From NCBI GenBank assembly GCA_964633205.1, contig CAZWFN010000013.1, positions 1-64,000 of the forward strand: a DNA stretch of 64,000 nucleotides. Reading direction: 5' to 3'. Positions 1-8,079 of this stretch are shown here, in pieces. Every line of letters starts with the position of its first letter. The stretch's first letter is position 1. This stretch comes from CAYVQE01 sp964633205. GTDB lineage: Bacteria > Myxococcota > B64-G9. The notes beneath the pieces are model-generated. The model was not told where the DNA came from. It made no database searches and saw only the letters and a program-made list of their open reading frames with translations. Made by a program: the position numbers and the translations under genes.

Positions 1-13
1 TGGCCTCCCCGGT

Positions 14-35
14 GCCCCAGCCAGGGCTCTGGGGC
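14..35. other. Strong hairpin at left edge of window
   Basis: Perfect 7-bp inverted repeat GCCCCAG / CTGGGGC (14-20 and 29-35) around an 8-nt loop. It may end or attenuate a transcript entering from the left, but there is no T-run, so its role is unknown. Confidence 0.3.
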
Positions 36-54
36 CTGTTGTGCGTCAGCGCTG

Positions 55-78
55 ATTGTACCCCCGCTTATTGTACCC
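55..78. promoter_or_regulatory. Direct repeat ATTGTACCC upstream of TonB receptor
   Basis: The 9-mer ATTGTACCC occurs at 55-63 and again at 70-78, a 15-bp period, 34 to 57 bp before the receptor start codon. Receptors of this type are usually regulated by their ligand, so a regulator-binding site is possible. No repressor gene is visible nearby. Confidence 0.25.
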
Positions 79-111
79 GGGCGGGAGATCGATGGTAAGC
101 TCGTCTGCATC

Positions 112-2175
112 GTGAAGCGTTTGCTTTTCAGCGCCTGGCTGTTGTGCCCGCTGCTCGCCGCCGCGGCACCGGCGCGGGCCCAGGACGAGGACCTGGACGC
201 CGAGTTCGCCCTGCTCGAGGCCGAGCAGCAGGTCTTCTCGGCCTCGCGCCACCAGCAGCCCATCTCCGATTCGCCGTCCTCGGTGACCGTGATCGAGCGC
301 CAGCAGATCGAAAACACCCACTGCCAGGACCTGGTCTGCCTGCTGCGCCAGGTGCCCGAGATCGAGATCCAGCGCATCCAGCCGCTGCACCAGGCGGTCG
401 GCGCGCGGGCGCTGACCAACGAGCTGAGCGACAAGGGCCTGGTGCTGGTCGACGGCATGGAGATCAACCTGGAGGCTTTCGGCTTTCCCATCTGGGGCGC
501 GCTGCCCATCCACCTGCAGGACATCGAGCGGGTGGAGATCATCCGCGGGCCGGGCTCGGCGCTCTACGGCGCCAACGCCCATTCGCTGGTCATCGCCATC
601 ACCACCCGCCAGCCGGACAGCGACCGGGTCGAGACCTTCGTCGCCGGCGGCGAGGGCGGCTTCGTCTCCGGCCACGCCCGGGCCGACGTGCTGGCCGGCC
701 CCTGGCGCTTCCAGGCGCTGGGCGGCTACGCGCTGGACGACGACCCCAGCTCGCTGCGCCATCCCGGCCGCCAGGTGGCCCGCGGCCGGCTGCGGGTGGA
801 GCGCGATTGGGGCGTGGCCGGCACCAGCCGCTTGGATCTGGGCCTGGTCGACCTGTCCGGCACCCAGTATACCGTGCTGGGCCCGATGGGCATCGACGAC
901 ACCCAATTCGCCTACGCCGCGGCCAGCCACAGCAGCGAGATCATCGACGCCCGCGTCTGGTTCAGCGCCCTGGACGCCGATGTGCGCTTCGACGTGCCGC
1001 TGGAGGTCGAGATCAACGGCCAGTGGACCGAGCTGGGCCGGGTACCCGACAATGTCGCCATCCTCAGCACCGCGCTCGACGCCGACGTGCAGGCGCATTT
1101 CAGCCCCTGGCGCGACAACCAGGTGGTCTGCGGCGCCAACTACCGCTGGTTGACCTTCCTGTCCGACCAGAACACCCCATCCGAGACCCACCAGCACCGC
1201 GCCGGCTTGTTCCTGCACGACGAGCAGCGGCTGTTCGACCAGCTGCTGCTGGTGGCCGGTGTGCGGCTGGACTACAACAGCATCACCCCGTTCACGGTCA
1301 GCCCGCGCGGGGCGGTGGTATGGAAGGTGACCCCGCAGCAGGTGCTGCGGCTGTCGGCCGGCCAGGCCTTTCGCAAGCCGTCCTTTTTCAACACCTCGAT
1401 GCACATCAACAGCGTCGAGGGTTCGGCGGTGGCGCCCAACCTGGGCGAGTTCTTCGAACGCAGCATCGGCAACGACGAGCTGGGCAACGAGGACGTGACC
1501 ACGATCGAGCTGGGCTACCGGGGGCGTTTTCTCGACGCCAGCCTGACCGCGGTGGCCGCGGTCTACTACAACCTGTACCGCAATCAGATCGGCTTCAACG
1601 AGGTGCTGGTCGACAACCAGCTCGGTTTTCCCGACCTGGGCCGCAGCGAGCTGGGCTTCGTCAACCGCGACGCCACGCTGCATTCGCTGGGCGGCTCGGT
1701 CATGCTGCGCTGGGAGCCCGATGAAGCCTGGCGCGTCAGCGGCAACTACTCCTACCGCACCACCTGGACCGACGACGAGCTGAACGAGGGCGCCAAGCCA
1801 TACTGGCCCGGCGGGGTGCACGAGGGCCAGCCGGCCCACCTGGCCAACCTGAGCGCCAGCTGGGTGCCGGAGTCGGGCCCGCGGGCGGGCGTGGCGCTGC
1901 ACCTGCGCTCGGGGTTCATCCAGTTGGTGCGCGAAGGGGCCAGCCTGTTCGGCGAGCGCTTCGTCGTCGAGGAGCAGCTGACCGTCATCCCCTCGGCCTT
2001 TTTCGCCTGGCGCATCGTCGCCGAGCGGCGCTGGCTCGAAGCCGGGCTGCGGGCCAGCAACCCGTTCAACCACCGCTACTGGGAGACCGCCCCGCAGACC
2101 CGCTACGACGGCACCCCGGTGGGCGGTCAGATCCTGGGCCGGGTGATCTCGATCTATTTGCGCGGTGGATTGTAG
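112..2175 (+). CDS. TonB-dependent outer-membrane receptor
   Basis: A 687-residue receptor that would import a ligand such as a siderophore, cobalamin or oligosaccharide across the outer membrane using TonB energy. The GTG start opens a Sec signal peptide of about 23 residues ending in an Ala-rich ARAQ stretch. A plug domain follows (about residues 40-165, with the typical VEIIRGPGSALYG segment), then a long beta-barrel ending in an aromatic-poor GGL. The acidic start of the mature protein followed by a plug beginning VFSASR resembles plug starts I know from deltaproteobacterial receptors. No TonB/ExbBD or binding protein lies beside it, so the ligand cannot be assigned. It is convergent with the beta-oxidation operon. 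No convincing Shine-Dalgarno precedes the GTG, so the exact start is less sure than the gene. Confidence 0.9.
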   Translation: MKRLLFSAWLLCPLLAAAAPARAQDEDLDAEFALLEAEQQVFSASRHQQPISDSPSSVTVIERQQIENTHCQDLVCLLRQVPEIEIQRIQPLHQAVGARALTNELSDKGLVLVDGMEINLEAFGFPIWGALPIHLQDIERVEIIRGPGSALYGANAHSLVIAITTRQPDSDRVETFVAGGEGGFVSGHARADVLAGPWRFQALGGYALDDDPSSLRHPGRQVARGRLRVERDWGVAGTSRLDLGLVDLSGTQYTVLGPMGIDDTQFAYAAASHSSEIIDARVWFSALDADVRFDVPLEVEINGQWTELGRVPDNVAILSTALDADVQAHFSPWRDNQVVCGANYRWLTFLSDQNTPSETHQHRAGLFLHDEQRLFDQLLLVAGVRLDYNSITPFTVSPRGAVVWKVTPQQVLRLSAGQAFRKPSFFNTSMHINSVEGSAVAPNLGEFFERSIGNDELGNEDVTTIELGYRGRFLDASLTAVAAVYYNLYRNQIGFNEVLVDNQLGFPDLGRSELGFVNRDATLHSLGGSVMLRWEPDEAWRVSGNYSYRTTWTDDELNEGAKPYWPGGVHEGQPAHLANLSASWVPESGPRAGVALHLRSGFIQLVREGASLFGERFVVEEQLTVIPSAFFAWRIVAERRWLEAGLRASNPFNHRYWETAPQTRYDGTPVGGQILGRVISIYLRGGL

Positions 2176-2200
2176 GCTGGGCTGCGGCGGCCGGCTCAGC
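2176..2200. terminator. Hairpin between convergent genes
   Basis: GCTGGGC (2176-2182) can pair with GCTCAGC (2194-2200) with one G-T wobble. It lies in the 20-bp gap between the receptor and the enoyl-CoA hydratase and covers the latter's stop codon. Without a T-run it is only a candidate bidirectional terminator. Confidence 0.3.
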
Positions 2201-2975
2201 GGCCCTTGAACGCGGGATCGCGCTTTTCCAGAAACGCCGCCACGCCCTCGGCCTTGTCGGCCGTGCCGCAGCTCAGTGCGTGCAGGTAGGACTCGTGCGC
2301 CAGGCCCTCGGCCAGCGAGCCGTCGGCGTGGCGCAGCACGGCTTCCTTGGCGTACTGGACGGCCAGCTTGGGCCGGGCGGCGATGGTGCCCAGCAGCTCG
2401 CGGGCCTCGTCCAGCAGCGCCTCGGGCGCCACCACCCGGTTGACCAGCCCGATGCGGTGCGCCTCGGCGGCGTCGATCGGATCGCCGGTCAGGATCAGCT
2501 CCATGGCCCGGCCCATGCCCACCAGCCGCGGCAGGCGCTGGGTGCCGCCGGCGCCCGGGGTGATGCCCAGCTTGACCTCGGGCTGGCCCATGCGCACGCC
2601 CGCGGCGGCGATGCGCATGGTGCAGGCCATGGCCAGCTCCAGCCCGGCGCCCATGGCCCAGCCGTTGATGGCCGCCACCGAGGGGATGGGCAGTTCCTCC
2701 AGCGCGCCGAGCACCTGCTGGCGGCGCTTGGTCACCCGGCGCCCCAGCCGGGTGTCGCGCACGTCGAGCTCCTTGATGTCGGCGCCGGCCACGAAGGCCT
2801 TCTCGCCGGCGCCGGTGACGATCAGCCCGCGCAGCGCCTCGTCGGCCTCCACCTCGGCCACGGCCGCGGCCAGCTCCTCGACGGTGGCGTCGTCGAGCGC
2901 ATTGCGCATCTTGGGCCGGTCGATGGTCAGCAGCGCCAGCGGGCCGTCCTTTTCGAGCCGCAGGTTGTCGCCCAT
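2196..2975 (-). CDS. Enoyl-CoA hydratase (crotonase family)
   Basis: Hydrates trans-2-enoyl-CoA to 3-hydroxyacyl-CoA in beta-oxidation or the butyryl-CoA pathway. The 259-residue length is normal for a crotonase. The oxyanion-hole segment VAGADIKEL, the glycine-rich GAGLELAMAC and the GQPEVKLGITPGAGGTQRL segment are all present. The two family catalytic glutamates (in GLELA and PEVKLG) are kept, which supports hydratase rather than isomerase activity. It is the last gene of a four-gene minus-strand operon. An in-frame GTG at 2984 overlaps the upstream stop codon (GTGA). The ATG at 2975 is preferred because a GGGTGA stretch sits just before it, but either start is possible. Confidence 0.93.
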   Translation of the reverse strand: MGDNLRLEKDGPLALLTIDRPKMRNALDDATVEELAAAVAEVEADEALRGLIVTGAGEKAFVAGADIKELDVRDTRLGRRVTKRRQQVLGALEELPIPSVAAINGWAMGAGLELAMACTMRIAAAGVRMGQPEVKLGITPGAGGTQRLPRLVGMGRAMELILTGDPIDAAEAHRIGLVNRVVAPEALLDEARELLGTIAARPKLAVQYAKEAVLRHADGSLAEGLAHESYLHALSCGTADKAEGVAAFLEKRDPAFKGR

Positions 2976-2980
2976 GGCGG

Positions 2981-3838
2981 TCACCCGTCGTAGTCGTAGA
3001 AGCCGTGGCCGCTCTTCTTGCCGAGCTTGCCTTGCTCGACCAGCTCGTCGACCACCGGCGGGTGCGCATAGCGCGGGTCGTCGAGCACGCGCCGCAGCGT
3101 TTGCATCTTGGCCCGGTGGACGTCGAGGCCGATCATGTCGACCAGCTGCAGCGGGCCCATGGGGTGGCCGGCGCCAAGCTTCATGGCCTTGTCGATGTCG
3201 GCCGGCTTGGCCACGCCGGTTTGCACCAGCCAGGTGGCCTCGTTGAGCAGCTGGCCCAGCACCCGCGAGACGATGCCGGCCGGCGCCTCGGCCTCGCAGA
3301 CCACCGGGTCCTTGCCCAGCGATTCGGCGAAGGCCGCGGCCGCCTGCAGGGTCTGGGGGGAGGTCTTTTGGCCCGGCATGATCTCGACCAGCTTCATCAC
3401 CACCGGCGGGTTGAAAAAATGCATCTGGACGACCTTCTCCGGCCGTCCGGTGGCCTCGGCCACGGCCGAGATGCTCAGCGAGGTGGTGTTGGTGGCCATG
3501 ACCACCTCGGGCCGCACCAGCCCGTCGAGCTCGGCGAAGACCTTCTTCTTGATGTCCAGGTCCTCGACCACGCTCTCGATGACGAAGTCGGCCTCGCGGG
3601 CCGCCTCGTTGCCGACCGCGAAGGTCATCTTGTCGAGCACCGCCCGCTTGTCGTCCTCGCTGATCTTGCCCTTGGCGATGCGCTTGTCGAGGCCCTTTTC
3701 GATGCGGGCGGCGGCCTTGTCCACCAGCTCCTGCGCGATGTCGGTCACGGTCACGGCAAAGCCCTTCTGGGCGCAGAGCTGACCGATGCCGGCACCCATG
3801 GTGCCCGAGCCTACCACCACGACTTTCTTGATATCCAC
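2981..3838 (-). CDS. hbd: 3-Hydroxybutyryl-CoA dehydrogenase
   Basis: NAD(P)-dependent oxidation of 3-hydroxyacyl-CoA to 3-oxoacyl-CoA, or the reverse in butyrate-type metabolism. The N-terminal Rossmann motif GSGTMGAGIGQLCA and the HFFNPP segment carrying the catalytic His are present. The helical C-terminal domain ends in SGHGFYDYD, typical of the family. The GTG at 3838 is chosen over a longer upstream reading because AGGAGG lies a few bases before it and it gives a 285-residue protein, the usual family size. The stop lies within a few bases of the enoyl-CoA hydratase start, implying translational coupling. Confidence 0.94.
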   Translation of the reverse strand: MDIKKVVVVGSGTMGAGIGQLCAQKGFAVTVTDIAQELVDKAAARIEKGLDKRIAKGKISEDDKRAVLDKMTFAVGNEAAREADFVIESVVEDLDIKKKVFAELDGLVRPEVVMATNTTSLSISAVAEATGRPEKVVQMHFFNPPVVMKLVEIMPGQKTSPQTLQAAAAFAESLGKDPVVCEAEAPAGIVSRVLGQLLNEATWLVQTGVAKPADIDKAMKLGAGHPMGPLQLVDMIGLDVHRAKMQTLRRVLDDPRYAHPPVVDELVEQGKLGKKSGHGFYDYDG

Positions 3839-3891
3839 GTCGCGCCTCCTATCCTGAAGCTCGCTTGGGAGCTCCAAGCCCATTGTTTTTT

Positions 3892-3910
3892 CCCCGCCCT
3901 TCGGGCGGGG
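3892..3910 (-). other. GC hairpin between thiolase and hbd
   Basis: CCCCGCCC (3892-3899) and GGGCGGGG (3903-3910) form a perfect 8-bp stem with a 3-nt loop between the thiolase stop and the hbd Shine-Dalgarno. In the direction of transcription it is followed by A residues, not T, so it is not a standard terminator. It may stabilise or process the mRNA. Confidence 0.4.
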
Positions 3911-3923
3911 GAGTTTGAGCCTG

Positions 3924-5108
3924 TCAGTTGAGTCTCTCGACCACCAGGGCCACGCCGTTGCCGCCGCCGATGCAGGCGCTGACACAGCCGATGGTGGCGC
4001 CGCGATCCTTCATGGCGTAGAGCAGGGTGGTCAGGATCTTGGAACCGGTGGCGGCCACCGGATGGCCCAGCGCGATGGCGCCGCCGTGCACGTTGGCCTT
4101 GTCGCGGTCGATGTTGAGCTGGCGTTCGCAGGCCAGGTACTGGGCGGCGAAGGCCTCGTTGAGTTCGAACAGATCCACGTCGCCGATCTGTAGCCCGGCG
4201 CGGTCGAGCGCGGCCGGGATGGCCTTGACCGGCGACAGGCCGAAGCGCTTGGGCTCGTAGCCGACGAAGGCGTAGCCGCGCACCTTGGCCATGGGTTCGA
4301 GCCCCTCGGCCCGGGCCATCTCGGCGTCCATCAGGATCTGGGCGGCCGCCGCGTCGCACAGCGCGCAGGCATTGCCGGCGGTGATGGTGCCCTGCTTGTT
4401 GAACACCGGCTTGAGCTTGGCCAGCTTGTCGGCCTTGGTGCCGCGGCGGAAGATCTCCTCGTCCTTGAACACGTCGACCTGGCCCTTGCGGCCGGGCACC
4501 TCGATGGGCACCACCTCGTCGTTGAACTTGCCGCCGTCGACCGCCGCCTCGGTGCGGTTGTGACTCAGCGCAGCGTATTCGTCCTGCTGCTCGCGGGTGA
4601 TGCCCAGCTCCTCGGCTACCGCGTCGGTCAGCTCGCCCATCAGCCCCTCGCCCAGCGGGCAGCGGAAGCCGTCCTTGTGCATCAGGTCGACCATGTCGCC
4701 GTTGCCCATGCGCTCGCCCCAGCGGGCGCCCGGCAGGGCGTAAGGAATCTGGCTGGCGGATTCGGTGCCGCCCACCATGACGCAGCGGGCATCGCCGGCC
4801 TTGATGGCCCCGGCGCCGAAGAACAGCGCCTGTAAGCTGGAGCCACAGCGGACGTTGACCGACACCGCCGGGGTGTCGGTGGGCACGCCGCCGCGCACCG
4901 AGCAGATGCGGGCCGGGTTGGGGCCCACGCCGGCCTGCCAGGCATTGCCGAACACGGTCTGGTCGATGATGGCCGGGTCGATGCCGGCCCGCTCCACCGT
5001 GGCGGCGACGATCTTGGCGCCGAAGTCGGTGGCGCCGAGCTTGGCCAGCGAGCCGCCGAACTTACCGCCCGCGGTGCGGGTGGCGCCGAGAATGACGACG
5101 TCTTTCAT
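3924..5108 (-). CDS. Acetyl-CoA acetyltransferase (thiolase)
   Basis: Condenses two acetyl-CoA or cleaves 3-oxoacyl-CoA. The 394-residue length is standard. The nucleophilic Cys is in NVRCGSSLQ (C88), the catalytic His in VHGGAIALGHPVAATG, and the second Cys in the C-terminal CVSACIGGGNG segment. The ATG follows GGAGGAGA in good register. It is the second gene of the operon acyl-CoA dehydrogenase, thiolase, 3-hydroxyacyl-CoA dehydrogenase, enoyl-CoA hydratase, a complete set for short-chain beta-oxidation. Substrate chain length cannot be read from the sequence. Confidence 0.95.
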   Translation of the reverse strand: MKDVVILGATRTAGGKFGGSLAKLGATDFGAKIVAATVERAGIDPAIIDQTVFGNAWQAGVGPNPARICSVRGGVPTDTPAVSVNVRCGSSLQALFFGAGAIKAGDARCVMVGGTESASQIPYALPGARWGERMGNGDMVDLMHKDGFRCPLGEGLMGELTDAVAEELGITREQQDEYAALSHNRTEAAVDGGKFNDEVVPIEVPGRKGQVDVFKDEEIFRRGTKADKLAKLKPVFNKQGTITAGNACALCDAAAAQILMDAEMARAEGLEPMAKVRGYAFVGYEPKRFGLSPVKAIPAALDRAGLQIGDVDLFELNEAFAAQYLACERQLNIDRDKANVHGGAIALGHPVAATGSKILTTLLYAMKDRGATIGCVSACIGGGNGVALVVERLN

Positions 5109-5163
5109 GGTCTCCTCCGAAAGCGAAGAATGAGTTGGCAGTCGAGTATACGGGCCTTGCGGC

Positions 5164-6321
5164 TCAGCGGTTGGCCTTGCGGTAACCCAACAGATCGTTG
5201 GCGATGATCATCTTCTGGATGTTGGTGGTGCCCTCGACGATCTGGTACAGGATGGCGTCGCGGTGGAAACGAGCCACCGGGTACTCGGTCGAGTAACCGT
5301 AGGAGCCCAGGATGCGCATGGCGATCTCGGCACATTGGGTGGCGGCCAGGCTGGCGCTGTACTTGGCGTAGCTGGTCTCGAGCACATTGCCCAGCTGGCC
5401 CTGATCCTTCTGCCAGGCGCTGCGGTAGAGCAGCATACGGGCGGCTTCGATCTGGGCGGACATCTCGGCGATCAGGGCCTGGTTCATCTGGAACTGGCCC
5501 ACCGGCCGGCCGAACTGTTCGCGCTCGTTGCAGTACTGCACCGCCGCGTCCAGGCAGGCCTGGGCCAAGCCGACGCCGCCGGCGGCGCAGCACAGCCGGG
5601 TCTGGTTCAGCGAGCCGAACACGATCTTGGTCCCGTCGCCCTCCTGGCCCAGCAGCGCGTCGGCCGGTAGCTCGACGTCGTCGAAGGCGATCTCCGAGGT
5701 GGGCGAGGAGCGGGTGCCCAGCTTGTCCAGGTCGCTGGCCTGCACCCCGTCGGCGTGCATGTCGACCACGAAGGCGCTGAGGCCCTTGGAGCCCTTGTCG
5801 CGGTCGGTGTAGGCGTAGACGACGCCCAGGTCGGCCCGCGAGGCGAAGGAGATCCAGATCTTGGATCCGTTGAGCACCCAGCCGTCGCCCTTGCGCTCGG
5901 CGCGGGTCTTCATGCTCATCACGTCCGAGCCCGAGTTCGGCTCGCTGATGGCGAAGCAGCCGATCTGCTCGCCGTTGATCAGCGGTGGGATCCACTTCTT
6001 CTTCTGCTCATCGGTGCCGTGGCGCAGGATGCTCAACGCGGTGCCCAGGCACTGGGTGTTGAAGGCCACCCGGATCGAGGACGAACCGCGGGAGATTTCT
6101 TCGCAGATCAGGGTCTGGGCCAGGAAGCCGACGTCGGTGCCGCCGTAGGCCTCGGGGATCGGGGTACCGTAGAAGCCCAACTCGCCCATGCGCTTGATTA
6201 CGTCGAGCGGGAAGTGGTGCTCCTCGTCCCACTTGTCGGCGTTGGGCCCGATCTCCTTGTCGGTGAACTTGCGGGCCTCCTCCTTCATCGCGAGCAGTTC
6301 GTCGTCGATCGAAAAATCCAT
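5164..6321 (-). CDS. Acyl-CoA dehydrogenase (short/branched-chain type)
   Basis: FAD-dependent oxidation of acyl-CoA to enoyl-CoA, passing electrons to ETF. The three domains are in order: helical N-terminus, central beta domain with SEPNSGSD and LNGSKIWIS, and the C-terminal helical bundle. The catalytic base sits in YQIVEGTTNIQ (E363), its place in short-chain and branched-chain members. The 385-residue length is standard. No etfAB genes are in view. It leads the beta-oxidation operon, behind a promoter at 6408-6436 that mirrors the promoter of the divergent decarboxylase operon. Confidence 0.94.
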   Translation of the reverse strand: MDFSIDDELLAMKEEARKFTDKEIGPNADKWDEEHHFPLDVIKRMGELGFYGTPIPEAYGGTDVGFLAQTLICEEISRGSSSIRVAFNTQCLGTALSILRHGTDEQKKKWIPPLINGEQIGCFAISEPNSGSDVMSMKTRAERKGDGWVLNGSKIWISFASRADLGVVYAYTDRDKGSKGLSAFVVDMHADGVQASDLDKLGTRSSPTSEIAFDDVELPADALLGQEGDGTKIVFGSLNQTRLCCAAGGVGLAQACLDAAVQYCNEREQFGRPVGQFQMNQALIAEMSAQIEAARMLLYRSAWQKDQGQLGNVLETSYAKYSASLAATQCAEIAMRILGSYGYSTEYPVARFHRDAILYQIVEGTTNIQKMIIANDLLGYRKANR

Positions 6322-6407
6322 GGATTCCGTCCTCCAGGGGTGGCTTCCGACAGCACGCGGGCCCGATACGGTGTGCCCGCACCCGGCCCGGGTCGAACTT
6401 CGCCGGT

Positions 6408-6436
6408 AGCATGCCCGTGGCGCCGAGGGCTGTCAA
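6408..6436 (-). promoter_or_regulatory. Predicted promoter of the beta-oxidation operon
   Basis: On the minus strand a perfect TTGACA (6436-6431) is followed after 17 bp by CATGCT (6413-6408), about 80 nt before the acyl-CoA dehydrogenase ATG. The same pair of hexamers faces the opposite way at 6476-6505. Confidence 0.5.
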
Positions 6437-6475
6437 CCCCGGGCCACGAAGGCCCTTTTGCCCGTCCATCCACTG

Positions 6476-6505
6476 TTGACAAACCAAATCGAGGGTGCAC
6501 ATGCT
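6476..6505 (+). promoter_or_regulatory. Predicted promoter of the decarboxylase operon
   Basis: TTGACA (6476-6481), an 18-bp spacer, then CATGCT (6500-6505). Transcription would begin near 6512, just ahead of GGAGG at 6521-6525 and the ATG at 6534, which supports the shorter start chosen for the gamma subunit. Confidence 0.5.
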
Positions 6506-6533
6506 CGAAGCGTTCGCGATGGAGGTCGCTGTG

Positions 6534-6902
6534 ATGGGTGACGGTGTGGTCATCATGTTGGTCGGGATGGGGGTGGTTTTCCTCTTTCTGATCGTGCTGA
6601 TGGGTGGGATCCGGCTGCTGTCGGTGCGCCGCCGGCGCCTGCCCGGGCCGGCAACGGGGGCCAATCCGGCTCCTCGTACCCGGTCGCTGGAGACATCGGG
6701 CAACGGGTTGCGGGCCGGCGGCGATCCGGCCGTGCAGCGGGCCGCCGCCGTGGCGGTGGCGCTGGAGCTGATGCGGCGGGCGGCCGATCGGGCCGGTCGC
6801 GGTGCCGACTCACCCACCTGGCGCGACAGCGGACGCGTCTGGCACCAGCGGGGGCCCCAGGCCGTGGCGACGGTCCTGGCTGGACGCCGGGGCGCACGGT
6901 GA
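6534..6902 (+). CDS. oadG: Sodium-pump decarboxylase gamma/delta subunit (OadG-like)
   Basis: Small membrane subunit that assembles a Na+-translocating acyl-CoA or oxaloacetate decarboxylase. It has one N-terminal transmembrane helix with the family signature GMGVVFLFL, then a basic RRRR stretch and a low-complexity Ala/Arg-rich tail. The ATG at 6534 is preferred over in-frame starts at 6495-6519: GGAGG lies 8 nt upstream, the predicted promoter ends just before it, and it leaves the usual ten or so residues ahead of GMG. The 122-residue product lacks a biotinyl domain. Its stop overlaps the beta-subunit GTG (GTGA), so the two are probably translated together. Low sequence conservation of this family limits certainty. 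Confidence 0.75.
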   Translation: MGDGVVIMLVGMGVVFLFLIVLMGGIRLLSVRRRRLPGPATGANPAPRTRSLETSGNGLRAGGDPAVQRAAAVAVALELMRRAADRAGRGADSPTWRDSGRVWHQRGPQAVATVLAGRRGAR

Positions 6903-8020
6903 ACCCGTCCGAGGCCATCGTCGAGTTCAGCCACTCCACCGGCATCTGGCACCTGCACTGGCAGGATCCGGTGATGTGGGCGGTGGGTGGGCTGCTGATC
7001 TTCCTGGCCATCCGCAAGCGCTACGAGCCGCTGCTGCTGCTGCCGATCGGCTTCGGCTGTATCCTGACCAACATCCCGGTGGCCGGCATGATGGAGCCCG
7101 GTGGCTGGCTGCGCCTGGTCTACGACGCCGGCATCAGCACCGGCCTGTTCCCGCTGTTCATCTTCCTGGGGCTGGGGGCGCTGACCGACTTCGGCCCGCT
7201 GCTGGCCCGGCCCTCGACCGCCTTGCTGGGCGCCGCCGCCCAGATCGGCATCTTCGCCACCCTGGCCGGGGCCCTGGCGCTGGGCTTCGACTTGCGCGAG
7301 GCGGCCGCCATCGGCATCATCGGCGGGGCCGACGGGCCGACCTCGATCTACCTCAGCTCGCGGCTGGCCGAGCACCTGGTGGGCCCGGTGGCCATCGCGG
7401 CTTATTCGTACATGGCCCTGGTGCCCATCATCCAACCGCCGCTGATGCGCCTGCTGACCAGCCAGCGAGAGCGGGCGGTGCGCATGGAGCAGGCCCGCGA
7501 GGTCTCGCGTACCGCGCGGGTGCTGTTTCCTTTGGGCACCGTGCTGCTGTGCGCGCTGCTGGTGCCCACGGCCACGCCGCTGATCGGCATGCTGATGCTG
7601 GGCAACCTGCTACGCGAGTCCGGTGTGGTCGAGCGGCTGAGCAAGACGGCCCAGAATGAGCTGATCAACATCGTGACCATCTTCCTCGGCGTCTGCGTCG
7701 GGGCCAAGATGAGCGGCCAGGCTTTCCTGACCTGGAGCACCTTGAAAATCCTATTGCTGGGCGTGGTGGCCTTCATGCTCGGTACCATCGGCGGGTTGCT
7801 GCTGGGCAAGTTGATGTGCGCGGTCGGCCGGGGCAAGATCAACCCGTTGATCGGGGCCGCCGGGGTGTCGGCCGTGCCCATGGCGGCCCGGGTGGTCGAG
7901 ATCGAGGGCCAGCGGGCCAACGTGAACAACCACCTGCTGATGCACGCCATGGGGCCCAATGTCTGCGGCGTGATCGGGTCGGCCATCTCCGCCGGGGTGC
8001 TGCTGGCGCTGGTCGGCTGA
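6899..8020 (+). CDS. oadB: Sodium-pump decarboxylase beta subunit
   Basis: Integral membrane subunit that decarboxylates carboxybiotin and exports Na+ (OadB/MmdB/GcdB family). The 373-residue hydrophobic protein has about ten membrane segments. The two conserved ion-path regions are intact: GADGPTSIYLSS, with the family's essential Asp, and NPLIGAAGVSAVPMAARV near the C-terminus, followed by NVNNHLLMHAMGPN. The GTG start overlaps the gamma-subunit stop. The gene order gamma, beta, carboxyltransferase resembles methylmalonyl-CoA decarboxylase loci. Confidence 0.93.
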   Translation: MNPSEAIVEFSHSTGIWHLHWQDPVMWAVGGLLIFLAIRKRYEPLLLLPIGFGCILTNIPVAGMMEPGGWLRLVYDAGISTGLFPLFIFLGLGALTDFGPLLARPSTALLGAAAQIGIFATLAGALALGFDLREAAAIGIIGGADGPTSIYLSSRLAEHLVGPVAIAAYSYMALVPIIQPPLMRLLTSQRERAVRMEQAREVSRTARVLFPLGTVLLCALLVPTATPLIGMLMLGNLLRESGVVERLSKTAQNELINIVTIFLGVCVGAKMSGQAFLTWSTLKILLLGVVAFMLGTIGGLLLGKLMCAVGRGKINPLIGAAGVSAVPMAARVVEIEGQRANVNNHLLMHAMGPNVCGVIGSAISAGVLLALVG

Positions 8021-8079
8021 GATCGCCCGCGCCGCCGTCCCGGGGATAGACGGACAACTGACGAGGGGAGTGCAGACCG

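Noticed and set aside
1..111. Cobalamin riboswitch upstream of the TonB receptor
   Set aside because: Only a short hairpin and a 9-bp direct repeat are present; the conserved B12-box and multi-stem core are not seen in the 111 bases available.
46..3069. Very long minus-strand open frame over the TonB receptor and enoyl-CoA hydratase
   Set aside because: High GC leaves stop codons rare in shadow frames. The residues are low-complexity Arg/Ala/Gly/His and match no family, while the plus-strand receptor and minus-strand hydratase are clear.
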